From NCBI RefSeq assembly GCF_027172205.1, contig NC_070607.1, positions 2,800,001 to 2,864,000 on the forward strand: 64,000 nucleotides of DNA, given 5' to 3'. This stretch comes from Podarcis raffonei. Taxonomy: Eukaryota > Chordata > Lepidosauria > Squamata > Lacertidae. The notes beneath the pieces are model-generated. The model saw nothing but the letters and a program-made list of their open reading frames with translations, was not told the origin of the DNA and ran no database searches. The translations under genes and the position numbers were made by a program. Shown here one piece after another: positions 12,501 through 21,309 of the stretch (its first letter is position 1; every line of letters starts with the position of its first letter).

Positions 12501-12607
12501 AACCACCTGCGCCCGGAAGCGTTTCCAGAATCCCCTCCCGCCGCTTCTCCCACCTCTTCCAGCTTCTTGGCATTGCCCGTGACGAAGACCACGCTCCTCG
12601 TCGCCAT
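509..12607 (-). CDS. ITPA: Inosine triphosphate pyrophosphatase, partial (7 of about 8 coding exons)
   Basis: ITPA hydrolyses ITP, dITP and XTP to the monophosphate plus PPi and so keeps non-canonical purines out of DNA and RNA; it is a cytosolic homodimer. Coding exons read on the minus strand: 12554-12607, 8408-8465, 8262-8326, 5449-5522, 4196-4227, 2757-2872 and 509-585. All junctions are GT-AG and phases join without a gap, giving 158 full codons. Visible landmarks are the nucleotide-binding TGNAKKLEE near residues 10-18, PEYQGEP at 39-45, VEDTCLCF at 66-73 and the base-recognition stretch DFGWDP at 144-149. These align with human ITPA with a constant offset of four residues. The last exon (about 32-36 codons) must lie left of base 1. 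The start is the only ATG before TGNAKK and has a good context. Introns hold SINEs, a truncated L1 and DNA transposons. Assignment is from my memory of the human protein. Confidence 0.95.
1092..2592. mobile_element. 1.5 kb non-autonomous TA-flanked DNA transposon
   Basis: Ends are inverted repeats: left CCACATTTACTCAAGTCTAA, right complement CCATATTTGCTCGAATCTAA, each next to TA. The interior is GC-rich and holds a CTC-repeat (about 1309-1338), homopolymer G/C runs, and two related sub-blocks around 2191-2300 and 2368-2470 (both with ACAGAGCTTGGA). No transposase frame is visible; open frames here are proline/glycine-rich noise. It sits in ITPA intron 6. Confidence 0.7.
2757..2872 (-). CDS. 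ITPA: ITPA coding exon 6
   Basis: 116 bases encoding the stretch from G95 to Q133, including [17 protein letters not shown] and the following VKLFKGQTQ. The upstream pyrimidine tract TTTTTCTTTGGCCTAG is a clear acceptor; donor GTGTGT. Confidence 0.94.
4196..4227 (-). CDS. ITPA: ITPA coding exon 5 (32-base microexon-like)
   Basis: Only 32 bases, encoding [10 protein letters not shown] flanked by split Ile and Gly codons. The acceptor is ATTTCAG and the donor GTAATT. The same short exon exists in the human gene by protein alignment. Confidence 0.92.
4365..4482. mobile_element. hAT-type palindromic MITE (family D), copy 1
   Basis: Degraded palindrome containing AAGTCCCATTGTCC and GGGCTGATGGGAGTTGAAGT, the typical inverted arms of this family. 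In ITPA intron 4. Confidence 0.5.
5125..5200. mobile_element. TIR MITE family A, partial copy 2
   Basis: Only one end is kept: it terminates in AGAGGTACCACTGTA. The other end is missing or unrecognisable. In ITPA intron 4. Confidence 0.5.
5240..5345. mobile_element. hAT-type palindromic MITE (family D), copy 2
   Basis: Contains ACAACTCCCATCACTCCTGA and GGGGCTGATAGGAGTTA as inverted arms. Directly beside the partial family A copy. Confidence 0.5.
5449..5522 (-). CDS. ITPA: ITPA coding exon 4
   Basis: 74 bases encoding [19 protein letters not shown] and LPGPY plus a split Ile. It includes the conserved VEDTCLCF, whose Asp is the catalytic-site residue of the Ham1/ITPase family. Donor GTAAGT. 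Confidence 0.94.
7193..7528 (-). mobile_element. tRNA-derived SINE (Sauria type), copy 1
   Basis: Minus-strand SINE of about 336 bp. The tRNA-like head with box B GGTTCGAATCCC is at the right, and the tail (ACCTTT repeats in element orientation) at the left. Lies in ITPA intron 3. Confidence 0.8.
7828..8186 (-). mobile_element. tRNA-derived SINE (Sauria type), copy 2
   Basis: Nearly full-length minus-strand copy flanked by the direct repeat CTGACCTTA (7819-7827 and 8190-8198), the target-site duplication. It lies in intron 3, about 75 bases from the ITPA exon 3 donor. Confidence 0.85.
8262..8326 (-). CDS. ITPA: ITPA coding exon 3
   Basis: 65 bases completing Leu38 and encoding [19 protein letters not shown] then KQ. 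The acidic residue E40 corresponds to the human metal-binding E44. The donor GTCCTT is weak. A SINE begins about 75 bases further into the intron (8186 downwards). Confidence 0.93.
8408..8465 (-). CDS. ITPA: ITPA coding exon 2
   Basis: 58 bases encoding [19 protein letters not shown] plus the first base of a split Leu. The acceptor is a TTTGCAG and the donor GTAAGT. It matches human VQILGDKFPCTLVAQKIDL. Confidence 0.93.
8935..9655. repeat. Old interspersed repeat, interrupted by an L1
   Basis: AT-rich start with TTATTTTATTTATTAG, then phrases such as GCAAGGAGCTCCAAAGTGTA and AGTGCCAATTCCGCC that I recognise as a dispersed reptile repeat without being sure of its family (probably the 3' part of an old LINE). 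A second element end (GGACTTTGGACATGCCTG) lies near 9305. Confidence 0.4.
9673..11715 (-). mobile_element. 5'-truncated L1 LINE
   Basis: Minus-strand L1 piece of about 2.0 kb flanked by a direct repeat of about 19 bases containing ATATTTCCAAATAGTAT (9654-9672 and 11716-11734). It encodes the second half of ORF2: reverse-transcriptase motif [11 protein letters not shown] near 11625, then [10 protein letters not shown], and a zinc-knuckle-like [18 protein letters not shown] near 10350. The frame is broken at least twice (near 10800 and 11290), so the copy is dead. A T-run at the left marks the poly(A) tail. It lies in ITPA intron 1. Confidence 0.9.
12442..12463. repeat. (CT)n microsatellite
   Basis: Eleven CT units in the GC-rich start of ITPA intron 1. 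Confidence 0.9.
12554..12607 (-). CDS. ITPA: ITPA coding exon 1
   Basis: Eighteen codons, [18 protein letters not shown], ending in GAG followed by a GTGGGA donor. It carries the N-terminal beta strand and the TGNAKK phosphate-binding motif. It lies within the CpG island shared with METTL13. Confidence 0.93.
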
Positions 12608-12848
12608 CGCGGCGCCGCCTCGGCTCGCCCGCCCAATCCCCCAGTTAGGGCTCAACTGCCTCCTCCGCCCGCTCGAATTGGGCCAATGAGAGAGACGGTT
12701 ATACGGCCGGTGACTAACGGCCGGTTTCTCGCTTGGTTGGTGGGGAGCAGTGACAGGCAACTCGGCCAGCATCCAATGAGCTTAGAGAACGGAGGGGGAG
12801 GAGCCGTGTGAGGAAGGCGCAGGCGCAGTTTGTCGTCCCCGTCTGGCC
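12608..12848. promoter_or_regulatory. Bidirectional CpG promoter between ITPA and METTL13
   Basis: These 241 bases separate the divergent start codons of ITPA and METTL13. The sequence is GC- and CpG-rich and lacks a TATA box. CCAAT pentamers are seen near 12632, 12683 and 12774, and one inverted ATTGG lies next to the second. GCGCAGGCGCAG at 12817-12828, just upstream of the METTL13 ATG, resembles an NRF1 site. Sharing of one promoter by both genes is inferred from spacing; start sites are not visible in DNA alone. The CpG-rich area extends from about 12030 to 13050. Confidence 0.75.
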
Positions 12849-13010
12849 ATGGCGGCGCTGCGGCTGCTCCCCGGGCGCGCGCGGGATTTCGCCTCGTCCG
12901 ACTACTGGGAGCGCTTCTTTCGGGAGCGAGGCGGGCGCGCCTTCGAGTGGTACGGCGAGTGGCAGGACCTCCGGGCCTCCCTGGGACGGTACCTGCGGCC
13001 GCGGGACTCG
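12849..13010 (+). CDS. METTL13: METTL13 coding exon 1
   Basis: 54 codons from [20 protein letters not shown] to RPRDS, phase 0, donor GTGAGG. GC content is very high because the exon lies in the promoter CpG island. Confidence 0.94.
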
Positions 13011-16000
13011 GTGAGGCGGGGAGCCGAGAGGGGGAGGGCGAGGAGCGGGGCCCGAGGAACTCACTGCCTCTTGATGCGTGCCAGCAGGCGCCTTCGCCGC
13101 GCTCTTTGCGTCCCCTGCTGAAAACATCAATACTATGATGTATTGCACCTTCATCCGAAGATCTCAGGGTGGTTTTAATGAATTGCAATTCCCCTACCCC
13201 TGATTTTATGGTTTTTACCTTTCTGTAAATCACTTTGAAGTTTTATTGTTGTAATCAAGTAGTGTATTAATTTTATTAAATAAGTAAATAAAGGCGTGGA
13301 GGGACGGTTAAAATAAGTGTTTTAGAGGATATTGTAGGGTTGTAGGGTTGTGAAAGGTTCAGTGTTTATAGCATGAAAGAAACACTTGCAGCTCTCTCCC
13401 CACCCCATTTCCTCCAGTTAAGGAACATCCTATATATGCTGCTGAATGAGAATAGTTGTCATGTTTTAATGCTTTCAAAGGGTATTTAAAACTCATTGCC
13501 AGAACAAAATGAGCAAATTGGCAGGAAAACTCAGCCCTCTGCCTCCTGTCTTTTTCATTTCAGTGGCCTTTGTGTAGTGGAACTTGTTGGTGATTATCTT
13601 TTTTATTTGTTTTATTTTCTTCTGACTTCTACACAACCAATTGTTTTATTTTGGGGTATTTTGTGGTACATAGCAACTGTAGTTCTGGTTGATAATCCTT
13701 CACACGTTCTTGTCTCTGAATTAATGAGATTTCTTGGAATGTCTGTTTTAAGAAACCATTTTGGTTTGCCCACAAGGCATGTGACATTCCTTATGTGTTT
13801 TCCCACTAGATTCTTGTGGCTGGCTGTGGGAACTCAGAACTGAGTGAGCAGCTCTACGATGAAGGGTATCAAGATATCACCAATGTGGACATCAGTGAAG
13901 TGGTTATCAAGCAGATGCAGGAGCGCAGTGCTCACCTGAGGCCTAAGATGACTTACATGGTCATGGATGTGTTGCAAATGGATTTTCCTGATGAGCGCTT
14001 CCAAGTGGTACTGGACAAAGGCACACTTGATGCCCTCCTGACTGATGGGGAAGAGACCACGTTGAGTAGGGCAGAAAGGATGTTTGCTGAAATTAGCCGT
14101 GTTCTGCAGTTTGGGGGCCGCTACCTCTGCGTAACCTTGGCCCAAGCACATGTATCGAAGATGGCCATAGAATATTTCTCCCGGGAAGGCTGGATGGTGC
14201 GAATACACCAAGTCTCTGGCGACAAAGCAGGAACTTCAGAGGGAGAATTTGCCCTGCCCATTTTTGTCTATGTAATGACAAAGATTAGGCGTGTCCCAGG
14301 CTCAGCTTTATGCATCCTGGAGCTGTGTGCTGAAGCGCAGGACAAGCCTATCCGGTTCAAGAGCACTGAGCATCTGATTGAGGCAGTGAAAGAGATGCAA
14401 CACTACTCTCTGCTACGGAGCCAGATCAATAAGAACCCCAGTTCAGGCACAGTCTCACTGGACCTTTGCAGCAAGGACACTGGCCAAGCCCGTTACACTT
14501 TGCATGTGGTGCACAGCCTGACTGTGAAAGCGTCTTTTGACAATAAATTTGCTATCTTCATTGGTAAGCTTTTATCTCCTTAGCTGGCCAAGGGTGGAAA
14601 GTTCAAGTTAAATCTAAAGAATCCAAGAGTCTCAACTGAGTCTCCCTCCCACACTGCCAGTAATGTTTAAGAAGTGGATATGTTTTATTATTATTAAAGC
14701 AGCAGCACCAAATATACTGAAAAGCAATGTCTTAAGAACAGCAAATTGTCTGTTTACAGCATTATTTTTGCTCTTAGTGAATTTACAAACATTGGTTTAA
14801 AATCCCATGTATTTTTTTTGTGTCCCCATAGTGTAGTTTCTCATCTTACTTCCAAAGGAAAACAGCAGCAAGCCTGAATAGATTAAAAAAGGGGGGTGGC
14901 TTTTACAACTGATTCTAGACATGTCTGCTTTTCCTGTTAAAGTGAAGTAAACAGCATCTGCTGCCAATTCATAGGAGTACAACCCAAGCCCGTAAAAGAA
15001 TTGTCTTGAGGATATAGTCATGATGTCTGTACTATTAACATTCTATATTGGAGATGGAGTAGCAGTCTTTGACTTGCTTCAGCAAAGCCCACATAAGATG
15101 TTGGAACGCTCTGACTTTGTTCACGTACTTGGACAAGTGTTTCTTCATTGTCTATATTTTCCATTTTGCCTCTCCCCAGTACCACAGGGCAGAGAAACTG
15201 AGTGGCTCTTTGGGACGGATGAGGGACGGAAGCAGCTGGCTACATGTGCGGGATTCTGGCGTCTAGTAACTGTGGCTTTGCACAGAGATCAACACTATGA
15301 AGGTATGGAAGCAATCCAGGCAGAACTGTCGGAAAAGGTGATGGAGCTGGCCCCACCTGGTCTCCCAGCCGGGCAGCAGGTAAACGTTGAGGAGCTTCTA
15401 GAATTAGAAATGATTTTTTCAAGGGCTGCAGAGAATGAAACTATGTGACATTTGCTGATTGCACAAGGCTTTTGCTTAATGTTCTCTTGATGCAGGAGAT
15501 GATAGTATAGGAACTCCATTGGCCACTCCTGTAGGGAGGTGCTAGATGCCTTTGAACAGCAGCAGTCAAAGACTGCACACGTCAGCCATTCCCCCCCCCC
15601 TTTTTTTGCTGGAAATGAGTGTGTGGAGCTCTCCTAGCTACTGCTGCCAGATGCAGGAGCATTAGAAACATATCAACCACAATTTTGATTTGTATGTATG
15701 GGCCTATTCAAGCAAGATAAACTAAATATGTTTTGCAAGATCAGGTGGATCTAGAATTCTTAGAATAAAATTAACGTTTTGCCTAAAATCCAAGAGAGCA
15801 AATCACAGACAAAACCGAGGCAGACAGGCCAGTGGCCCAACCCACTTTAAGGTAATTTCACATGTGATCTGTTTATTTGTCTGTTTCCATGCTTTTTGAT
15901 AATGCCTTCTGTAAGGTGGTGGCAACCTCTGACCGTCTTCTCCTGCAGGTGCCTTTTCTGTCAGTGGGAGGTGACATTGGGATCCGCACCATCCAGCATC

Positions 16001-19000
16001 GTGGAACGAGCCCCCTCAGTGGGGAATATGTTATTGAGGATGTGAAAGGTGATGGTGGCCACTGCTTCCGCCGCCTTATCTTCCTCAGCAACAGGAATGT
16101 GGTGCAGTCAGAGGCGAGACTTTCATTCAGAAGTTCCCACAAAGGTGAACTGAGGTGTGGTGAAGATGAAATGGGGGTGACCTTACTACAAGGAAATGAG
16201 GCTTTGCCAAGTAGTAACTGCCAACTATTGACCTGTAAAATGAGGTTTCTGGGAGGTGTGGGAAGCAGAATCATAGGGACTGGGCAAGTGTGGAAATAGC
16301 AAGCTGTGGCAAAAACATGCACAATCTGGAGTGAGTATGTTTCAGTTGCAACAGAGGAGGCTTCCATTCCTCTGATTTTTGGAGAGAACTAAACTATGAG
16401 TTGTGTGTGTGCATGAAAGCTTGTAAAATAAGAGGGGGTCATGTGGCACTTCCTCTCTGCGTTGAGTATGTGCAGGCATCCACAGTTCCACTCACCTGTT
16501 CACTAGTTATGAGTGCCGCTTGAAAGGGATTCTGAGGAGTTTTCCCATATCTGAGCTTTGGGCATGTGAGGGCTGCTTTTCCCTCCAGACTGCCCATCTG
16601 TTCTTGTTAAATGGCTTGAGGAATTTGTAGTAAGAATTAAATATTATAAACCTCTGTGAATAAATATGGATCCCTGCTGCTGCTGTCCTGTGCCCCATTG
16701 TGTGTCAAGATTGCATGAATTCAGTTTTGGTGCATGAAGTCCTTTTATCTGACCCCTTAGCAGTATTAAGGGAGCCTCCTTTATGTGTGTACTGAGGGCA
16801 TAAATAACAGTGGGGAGAATAAATCTTCTGGGTTAATGATTCTAAATAAGCACAGCTCTTATTTACAGAACAGGAGCTAGACTGCATGGGTGTGTTTCCT
16901 GTCTACAATCTACCTTTAGAAACCAAGTTACTCAACTCTAAATGATTCTTATGTATTAGGCCAAAAGGAGCTCTCTTGCTTGTACAAGGAAAAAATGCTT
17001 TCCACATTCTTTGAAGGTAGAGAAGAGAATTGTAGAATTAACAAAGCCATCAGAAGAGGCTGTACTAAAAAAGAAGAAGAGGCTACTATATGAAAGAAAA
17101 AAAATTATTGAGAGGGCTTAGGTCTAGCAGAGCATTGATTCTTACTTCGTGCTCAGCTTGAATCTAGTGGGGGGGCAGGAACATGCCAGGAGCTATTTGG
17201 AGTTGCTGTCTCCTGCCCCAAATGTTTTCAGTGATCACACCTCCTTCCATACTATTTCTGCATGGCAGGAATAGGTTTGCCCGTTTAAGTTGTTGTTGTT
17301 TTGCTTTCAGGGAATAAGAAGCACAAAAAAAAGAAAAAAACAGCCTCCATTAACTCTGCTGAGCCTGCTGCTGAGCCTGCTGCTGTACCAGCCGGTCAGT
17401 CCATCGACAAAACCTATCTGTGTTGTGCTCACCATAGAGCCATGATTGCAGGATTGTGCCTGCTGAAAAATCCTGAGCACCTCCCAGGTAATTAGTAAGA
17501 TCAACCTAATTTCCATTTTCACTTGTCATTTGGGTGAGAAGTTGTGTTTGTTCGAGAAATTTGCTAGCTGTTTCACAGCTAAAATGTAGCCTGCACAAAA
17601 AGCTTGAGGGAATCCTGCTGCTTCTCTACAGCCAGGCATTTTCAGATTGCTAGCAGTAATTTCACTGATCCATCATCAATGTAGATTGTGAATAAGAAAA
17701 CAAGAGTCTGGCACCCTAACCATTCCTGAAATCTTCCATAAATTTTCATTGGCTAGAGCCCACTTTGTTAGACTGGAATGAAAAGGAGAGTGGGGACTGT
17801 TAGCAGGTATACATATATGAGTAAAGGGGGGGGGTGGAATTAAATTGATGGCGCCAAAAGGCAATAAAATGCACTGGGTAATGGCGTCACATTTCTCTGG
17901 GTACACAAGAGGTACAAATGAATGTTTGCTAGTACAAATGAATACCACCACATCTGAGAGACTGTTCAAAATGACTCCATGCAGATGCTGGCTTTACGTT
18001 TTAGCTTCCCATGAGATAAGATTGTTACTGCCAGTGTCTAAATCATCCTCAAGGCCACAGTTCAAATCTGTTAAAGTCCATAATATGCCCTTCAAAATGT
18101 GCCAGTAGGAGCACAACTTCCATTAAGTTCGCAGTTGTAGTAGAGCCATAGGGCGTTTACATATGTATTGGGGTTTGGTTAGCACTGAGTTGGGTGATAT
18201 GGAAGCCTCATATATCACACCTCGTAACTGGCAGATGCGTCCTATCAGTTATGCCTGTTGATTCATGCCTGCTTTGTGTGCTGATTGCAGAGGCCCTGAT
18301 CCGTGTGCTGGTTATTGGCCTGGGTGGCGGCAGCCTGCCCCTCTTCATCCATGACTACTTCTTGCAGTGCTCTATTGATGTGGTGGAAATTGACCCAGCT
18401 ATGTTGGAAGTGGCTACACGCTGGTTTGGCTTTTCACCTGAAGACAGGCTCAAAGTTCACATTGCAGATGGCTTAGTTTATGTTGACAGCCTTGCAGCAG
18501 AAGGTAACCATTTCCCATATAAGCCTGTGTAATCTGTTTGCCTTCCAGAGGCCAAGTGTTTCATGATTCTCCAAAGAATCTCTGTTGTACTCCTGCTTTT
18601 TTGTGTTGCCTGCATGTCAGAGTTGACCCAAGGGGTTGGGGAGAGGGGTCTGCCCTGTTATATATCTCTTTTTCTTTACTTCTGTCTCCCCTTCTGCTTG
18701 AGAGGTTGGTGGGATGGGGGCTTTTGGGGGCCCTTCTGTGTCACAATATGGCGAAATGTGCATCAAGTTTAGATTTTTTGTTGTTATTCAATATTTTCTC
18801 AGATTATTTGTACTCATTATGACTCAACACTGTATTTTGGATTGTCCTGGATCTGAATACAACCATTGGGAAAAGATGCTACACACACTCAGAGGAGAGA
18901 AAGGAAATAAGAATAGCTATGATTCTACTTTCAGCTGCCTCCAACTCCCAGTTCCCTTGTTCCATTTGGCAGTGGTTATGGTAGTGAGGGGTCAAAGAAA

Positions 19001-20381
19001 AGTAAATGCAAAAAAAATCCTAAGGTAGAGTAGTTTCTTTTGACGGTACCCCAATGTCTAAGGCAGCCTTTTTCAGATGATGTTGTACTACAACTCCCCT
19101 CATTCCTGACTGATTGCACTTCTCACAAGGGATGATGGGAGTTGTTGTCCAGCAAAACCTGAGACCCTGTGTTGAAAAAGGCTGGTTTAGGGCATTGCAC
19201 TTCACTGCACAATTTCTGTGGCATTAATGCATGTCAGTACAGTGGTACCTCTGGTTGTGAACGCCTCTGGTTGCGCTTGCTGCGGATTACGAGCTCTGGT
19301 AACCTGGAAGTAGCCGCTCCCGGTTGCAAACTTTGCCCCGGGATGCGAGCGGAAATCGCATGCCAGAGGGAGACACACTTTCGCTAATGGCACCTCAGGT
19401 TACAAGCCGTTTCCGGTTATGAACGGACCTCCGGAACGGATTCTGTTCATGACCAGAGGTACCACTGCAGTAAGTGCATTCTTATGGGAACAAATGGGCT
19501 TCCTTAGACCATCCTTTGCCAATAGTTGTGTTCACTGTGTTCAAAATATCTGGAGGACACTAGGTTTTGGAAGGCTGTACTAGACACCCTTGAGATGGAT
19601 GGAAATTGTTTCCAAATACCTTGTTGCTAGATAACGGCTGTTTACATAGAGTCCTGTTGGTAAAAGACAGGTTGGTGTGGTCACACTGTTGGCTATTTTA
19701 GTTTGACACCAGGGCACTTACATATCCAAACACTTGTTCTGCTTCACCCTATTTCTGTTTTTCTTCAGCTTCATCCTCTTATGATGCCATCATGTTTGAT
19801 GTGGACAGCAAGGACTCTGCCTTGGGTATGAGCTGCCCACCCCCAGACTTTGTGGAGAAGTCCTTCCTTCAGAAAGTGAGGACCCTTCTGAAGAAGGAAG
19901 GTGAGGGTCAATTGGCCTTAAGTGCCCTGGGGCAGATACCTGCATTTTCATTGTTTCTGACTAAAAGCCATTACAGATTCATTCACAGATCCAGCAAGTC
20001 CATTAAGACCTCTTAAAAGAAATCCAGAGATATACATCCTTTTACAATAAGTCAAATTAATGAATTGCGTGCACAGTCTACAGCATTGTCTTTTATATAG
20101 CTAGCACGAATACGTTTAGCAGCTTTAGCAAATAGGGCTGTTTTGTACGTGACAAGCAGATCACAGTCGGATAACAGCAAACATATTTTCACTTCAGGAT
20201 TCTGTCTCTGTAGCGGTGCCTTCTTTATCTTGGTAGCTCAAATGCAATATGGTATTAAGATTTGGGGGATGATAACCTGAAATAATAACATGAAAGACCT
20301 GGAAGTGTGCCAGAATAAGTTCCTAAGGTATCTACTCACACAAAACGTGCCTAGAACAATGGGAATTTTGAACACTCTACC

Positions 20382-20415
<34 letters not shown>

Positions 20416-20921
20416 CTACCTTGCTACACCTGTCTTGGCCCCTTTTCTCACACCCAGAAGATAAAAACTTTTAAAAACAATCCTCCTTGTCTGCCAGCAT
20501 TCAAACACCACCCTAGGCTATGGATCAACTACTCAAACTACCCCCACAAATCAATAAACCCCCTCCTACAAACAAATCTAAATGGGTGCTCTGTGATCTC
20601 TGACCTCTGCTTTGTAATAATCAAAGTGTCTTATTCCTCTCTGCAGGCCTCTTCATTCTAAATTTGGTGTGTCGAGACACCCAGCTTCACGATACTGTTC
20701 TGGCTACCCTAAGAGAGACTTTCCCTTTGCTCTATGTCCGGAGGATTGAGGGGGAGGTAAATGAAATCCTGTTCTGCCAGCAGCAGGCTAAGCACAAGCT
20801 ACCTCCTGCAGAGCTCCGAGACACAGCTCAGATTCTGGAGAAGGCCCTGCGACAACCTGGTCAAGCGTGGGACGCTACTTATGTCCTGGCAGATGTACTG
20901 GAAGCAGTAAAACTGCTGTGA
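12849..20921 (+). CDS. METTL13: eEF1A lysine and N-terminal methyltransferase, complete (8 coding exons)
   Basis: METTL13 is a two-domain S-adenosylmethionine methyltransferase: in the human enzyme the N-terminal domain dimethylates eEF1A Lys55 and the C-terminal domain trimethylates the eEF1A N-terminus. Coding exons: 12849-13010, 13810-14563, 15180-15379, 15949-16144, 17311-17487, 18291-18503, 19769-19900, 20647-20921, all GT-AG with matching phases. The 2109 bases give 702 residues against 699 in human. Domain 1 shows DYWERFF near residue 18 and the SAM motif [10 protein letters not shown] at 57-66. A Lys-rich linker lies around 440-450. Domain 2 has [14 protein letters not shown] near 502-515 followed by [12 protein letters not shown]. 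The start ATG sits in GCCATGG and aligns with the human N-terminus. The gene is divergent from ITPA. A poly(A) signal lies at 21289. Confidence 0.96.
13810..14563 (+). CDS. METTL13: METTL13 coding exon 2
   Basis: The largest exon, 754 bases, residues 55-305. It opens with [19 protein letters not shown]-binding motif I of the first methyltransferase domain, and includes [14 protein letters not shown]. It ends in KFAIFI and one base of a split Val. Human has VIGCG where this copy has VAGCG. Confidence 0.95.
15180..15379 (+). CDS. METTL13: METTL13 coding exon 3
   Basis: 200 bases, residues 307-372, from [19 protein letters not shown] to LPAGQQ. The acceptor TCTCCCCAG and the donor GTAAAC are clear. 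Confidence 0.95.
15949..16144 (+). CDS. METTL13: METTL13 coding exon 4
   Basis: 196 bases, residues 373-437, from [17 protein letters not shown] to FRSSHK, ending with one base of a split Gly. Contains YVIEDVKGD and [13 protein letters not shown], both near-identical to human. Confidence 0.95.
17311..17487 (+). CDS. METTL13: METTL13 coding exon 5 (linker)
   Basis: 177 bases, residues 439-496. It begins with the basic stretch [10 protein letters not shown], then an Ala-Glu-Pro repeat ([13 protein letters not shown]), then the conserved [20 protein letters not shown]. The linker is the least conserved part of the protein. Confidence 0.93.
18291..18503 (+). CDS. METTL13: METTL13 coding exon 6
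   Basis: 213 bases, residues 498-567. It holds [22 protein letters not shown] motif I of the second methyltransferase domain, and [18 protein letters not shown]. Donor GTAACC. Confidence 0.95.
19064..19184. mobile_element. hAT-type palindromic MITE (family D), copy 3
   Basis: Inverted ends CAGCCTTTTTCAG and CTGAAAAAGGCTG-like, with inner arms AACTCCCCTCA and TGATGGGAGTT. Flanks GTCTAAGG and GTTTAGGG look like an aged 8-bp hAT target duplication. In METTL13 intron 6. Confidence 0.7.
19238..19470. mobile_element. TIR MITE family A, copy 3
   Basis: Starts TACAGTGGTACCTCTGGTTG and ends CCAGAGGTACCACTG. Richer in CpG than the other copies, which suggests it is younger or less decayed. In METTL13 intron 6. 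Confidence 0.75.
19769..19900 (+). CDS. METTL13: METTL13 coding exon 7
   Basis: 132 bases, residues 569-611, [19 protein letters not shown] through [12 protein letters not shown], part of the second methyltransferase fold. Acceptor TTCTTCAG, donor GTGAGG. Confidence 0.95.
20090..20380 (+). mobile_element. Possible LINE 3' coding remnant
   Basis: A short frame reads [20 protein letters not shown], which resembles the C-terminal part of non-LTR retrotransposon ORF2 proteins. Boundaries are unclear. Ends at a CA microsatellite in METTL13 intron 7. Confidence 0.3.
20384..20413. repeat. (CA)n microsatellite
   Basis: About 15 CA units in METTL13 intron 7. Confidence 0.95.
20647..20921 (+). CDS. 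METTL13: METTL13 coding exon 8 and stop
   Basis: 275 bases, residues 613-702 and [21 protein letters not shown] and [16 protein letters not shown] match human closely; the end [12 protein letters not shown] corresponds to human VLSDMLKTVKIV. Confidence 0.95.
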
Positions 20922-21288
20922 AGAAGGATAATTCAGTCCCATATAGTACTTTCTGGAGAGAAGCAGCAGCCTACTGAGGTTTGAGAATAATGCTGCCCAT
21001 CCGTTGCACTCCCACACTTGTACTGTGGAACGACTGTCCATGTATTCAAAGCGTTGTAGGGATAAGATGTTCCTAGACTGCCCCTGAAGGCTGCACAGGT
21101 AGCCCTTCTTCATGGAAACGGAGATGTTTAGGATATGTCCTATAAAAGGTGCCATGAGCACTTCTCAGGAGTAACTGCTTATTCTGGACGTTCCTGAAAA
21201 TTGGGGTAATGAAAATTGCCTTTCTCATTCTGTATAGTTTTTTAAAAATCTAACATTAGGTGCAGATAAATCAGTGCCCTTTGCTTAA

Positions 21289-21294
21289 AATAAA
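21289..21294 (+). terminator. METTL13: METTL13 poly(A) signal
   Basis: A canonical AATAAA lies 368 bases after the METTL13 stop codon. No earlier AATAAA is seen in the 3' untranslated region. Confidence 0.7.
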
Positions 21295-21309
21295 ATATCT
21301 TTCTATTGT

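Noticed and set aside
12173-12811. Long overlapping open frames on both strands in the GC-rich region 11986-13233
   Set aside because: High GC removes stop codons. The frames overlap the ITPA and METTL13 first exons and promoter, have low-complexity Pro/Arg/Ala content and no splice or family support.
15020-15448. 142-codon frame starting upstream of METTL13 exon 3
   Set aside because: It is exon 3 read together with both flanking introns; the AG and GT borders and human alignment show the true limits.
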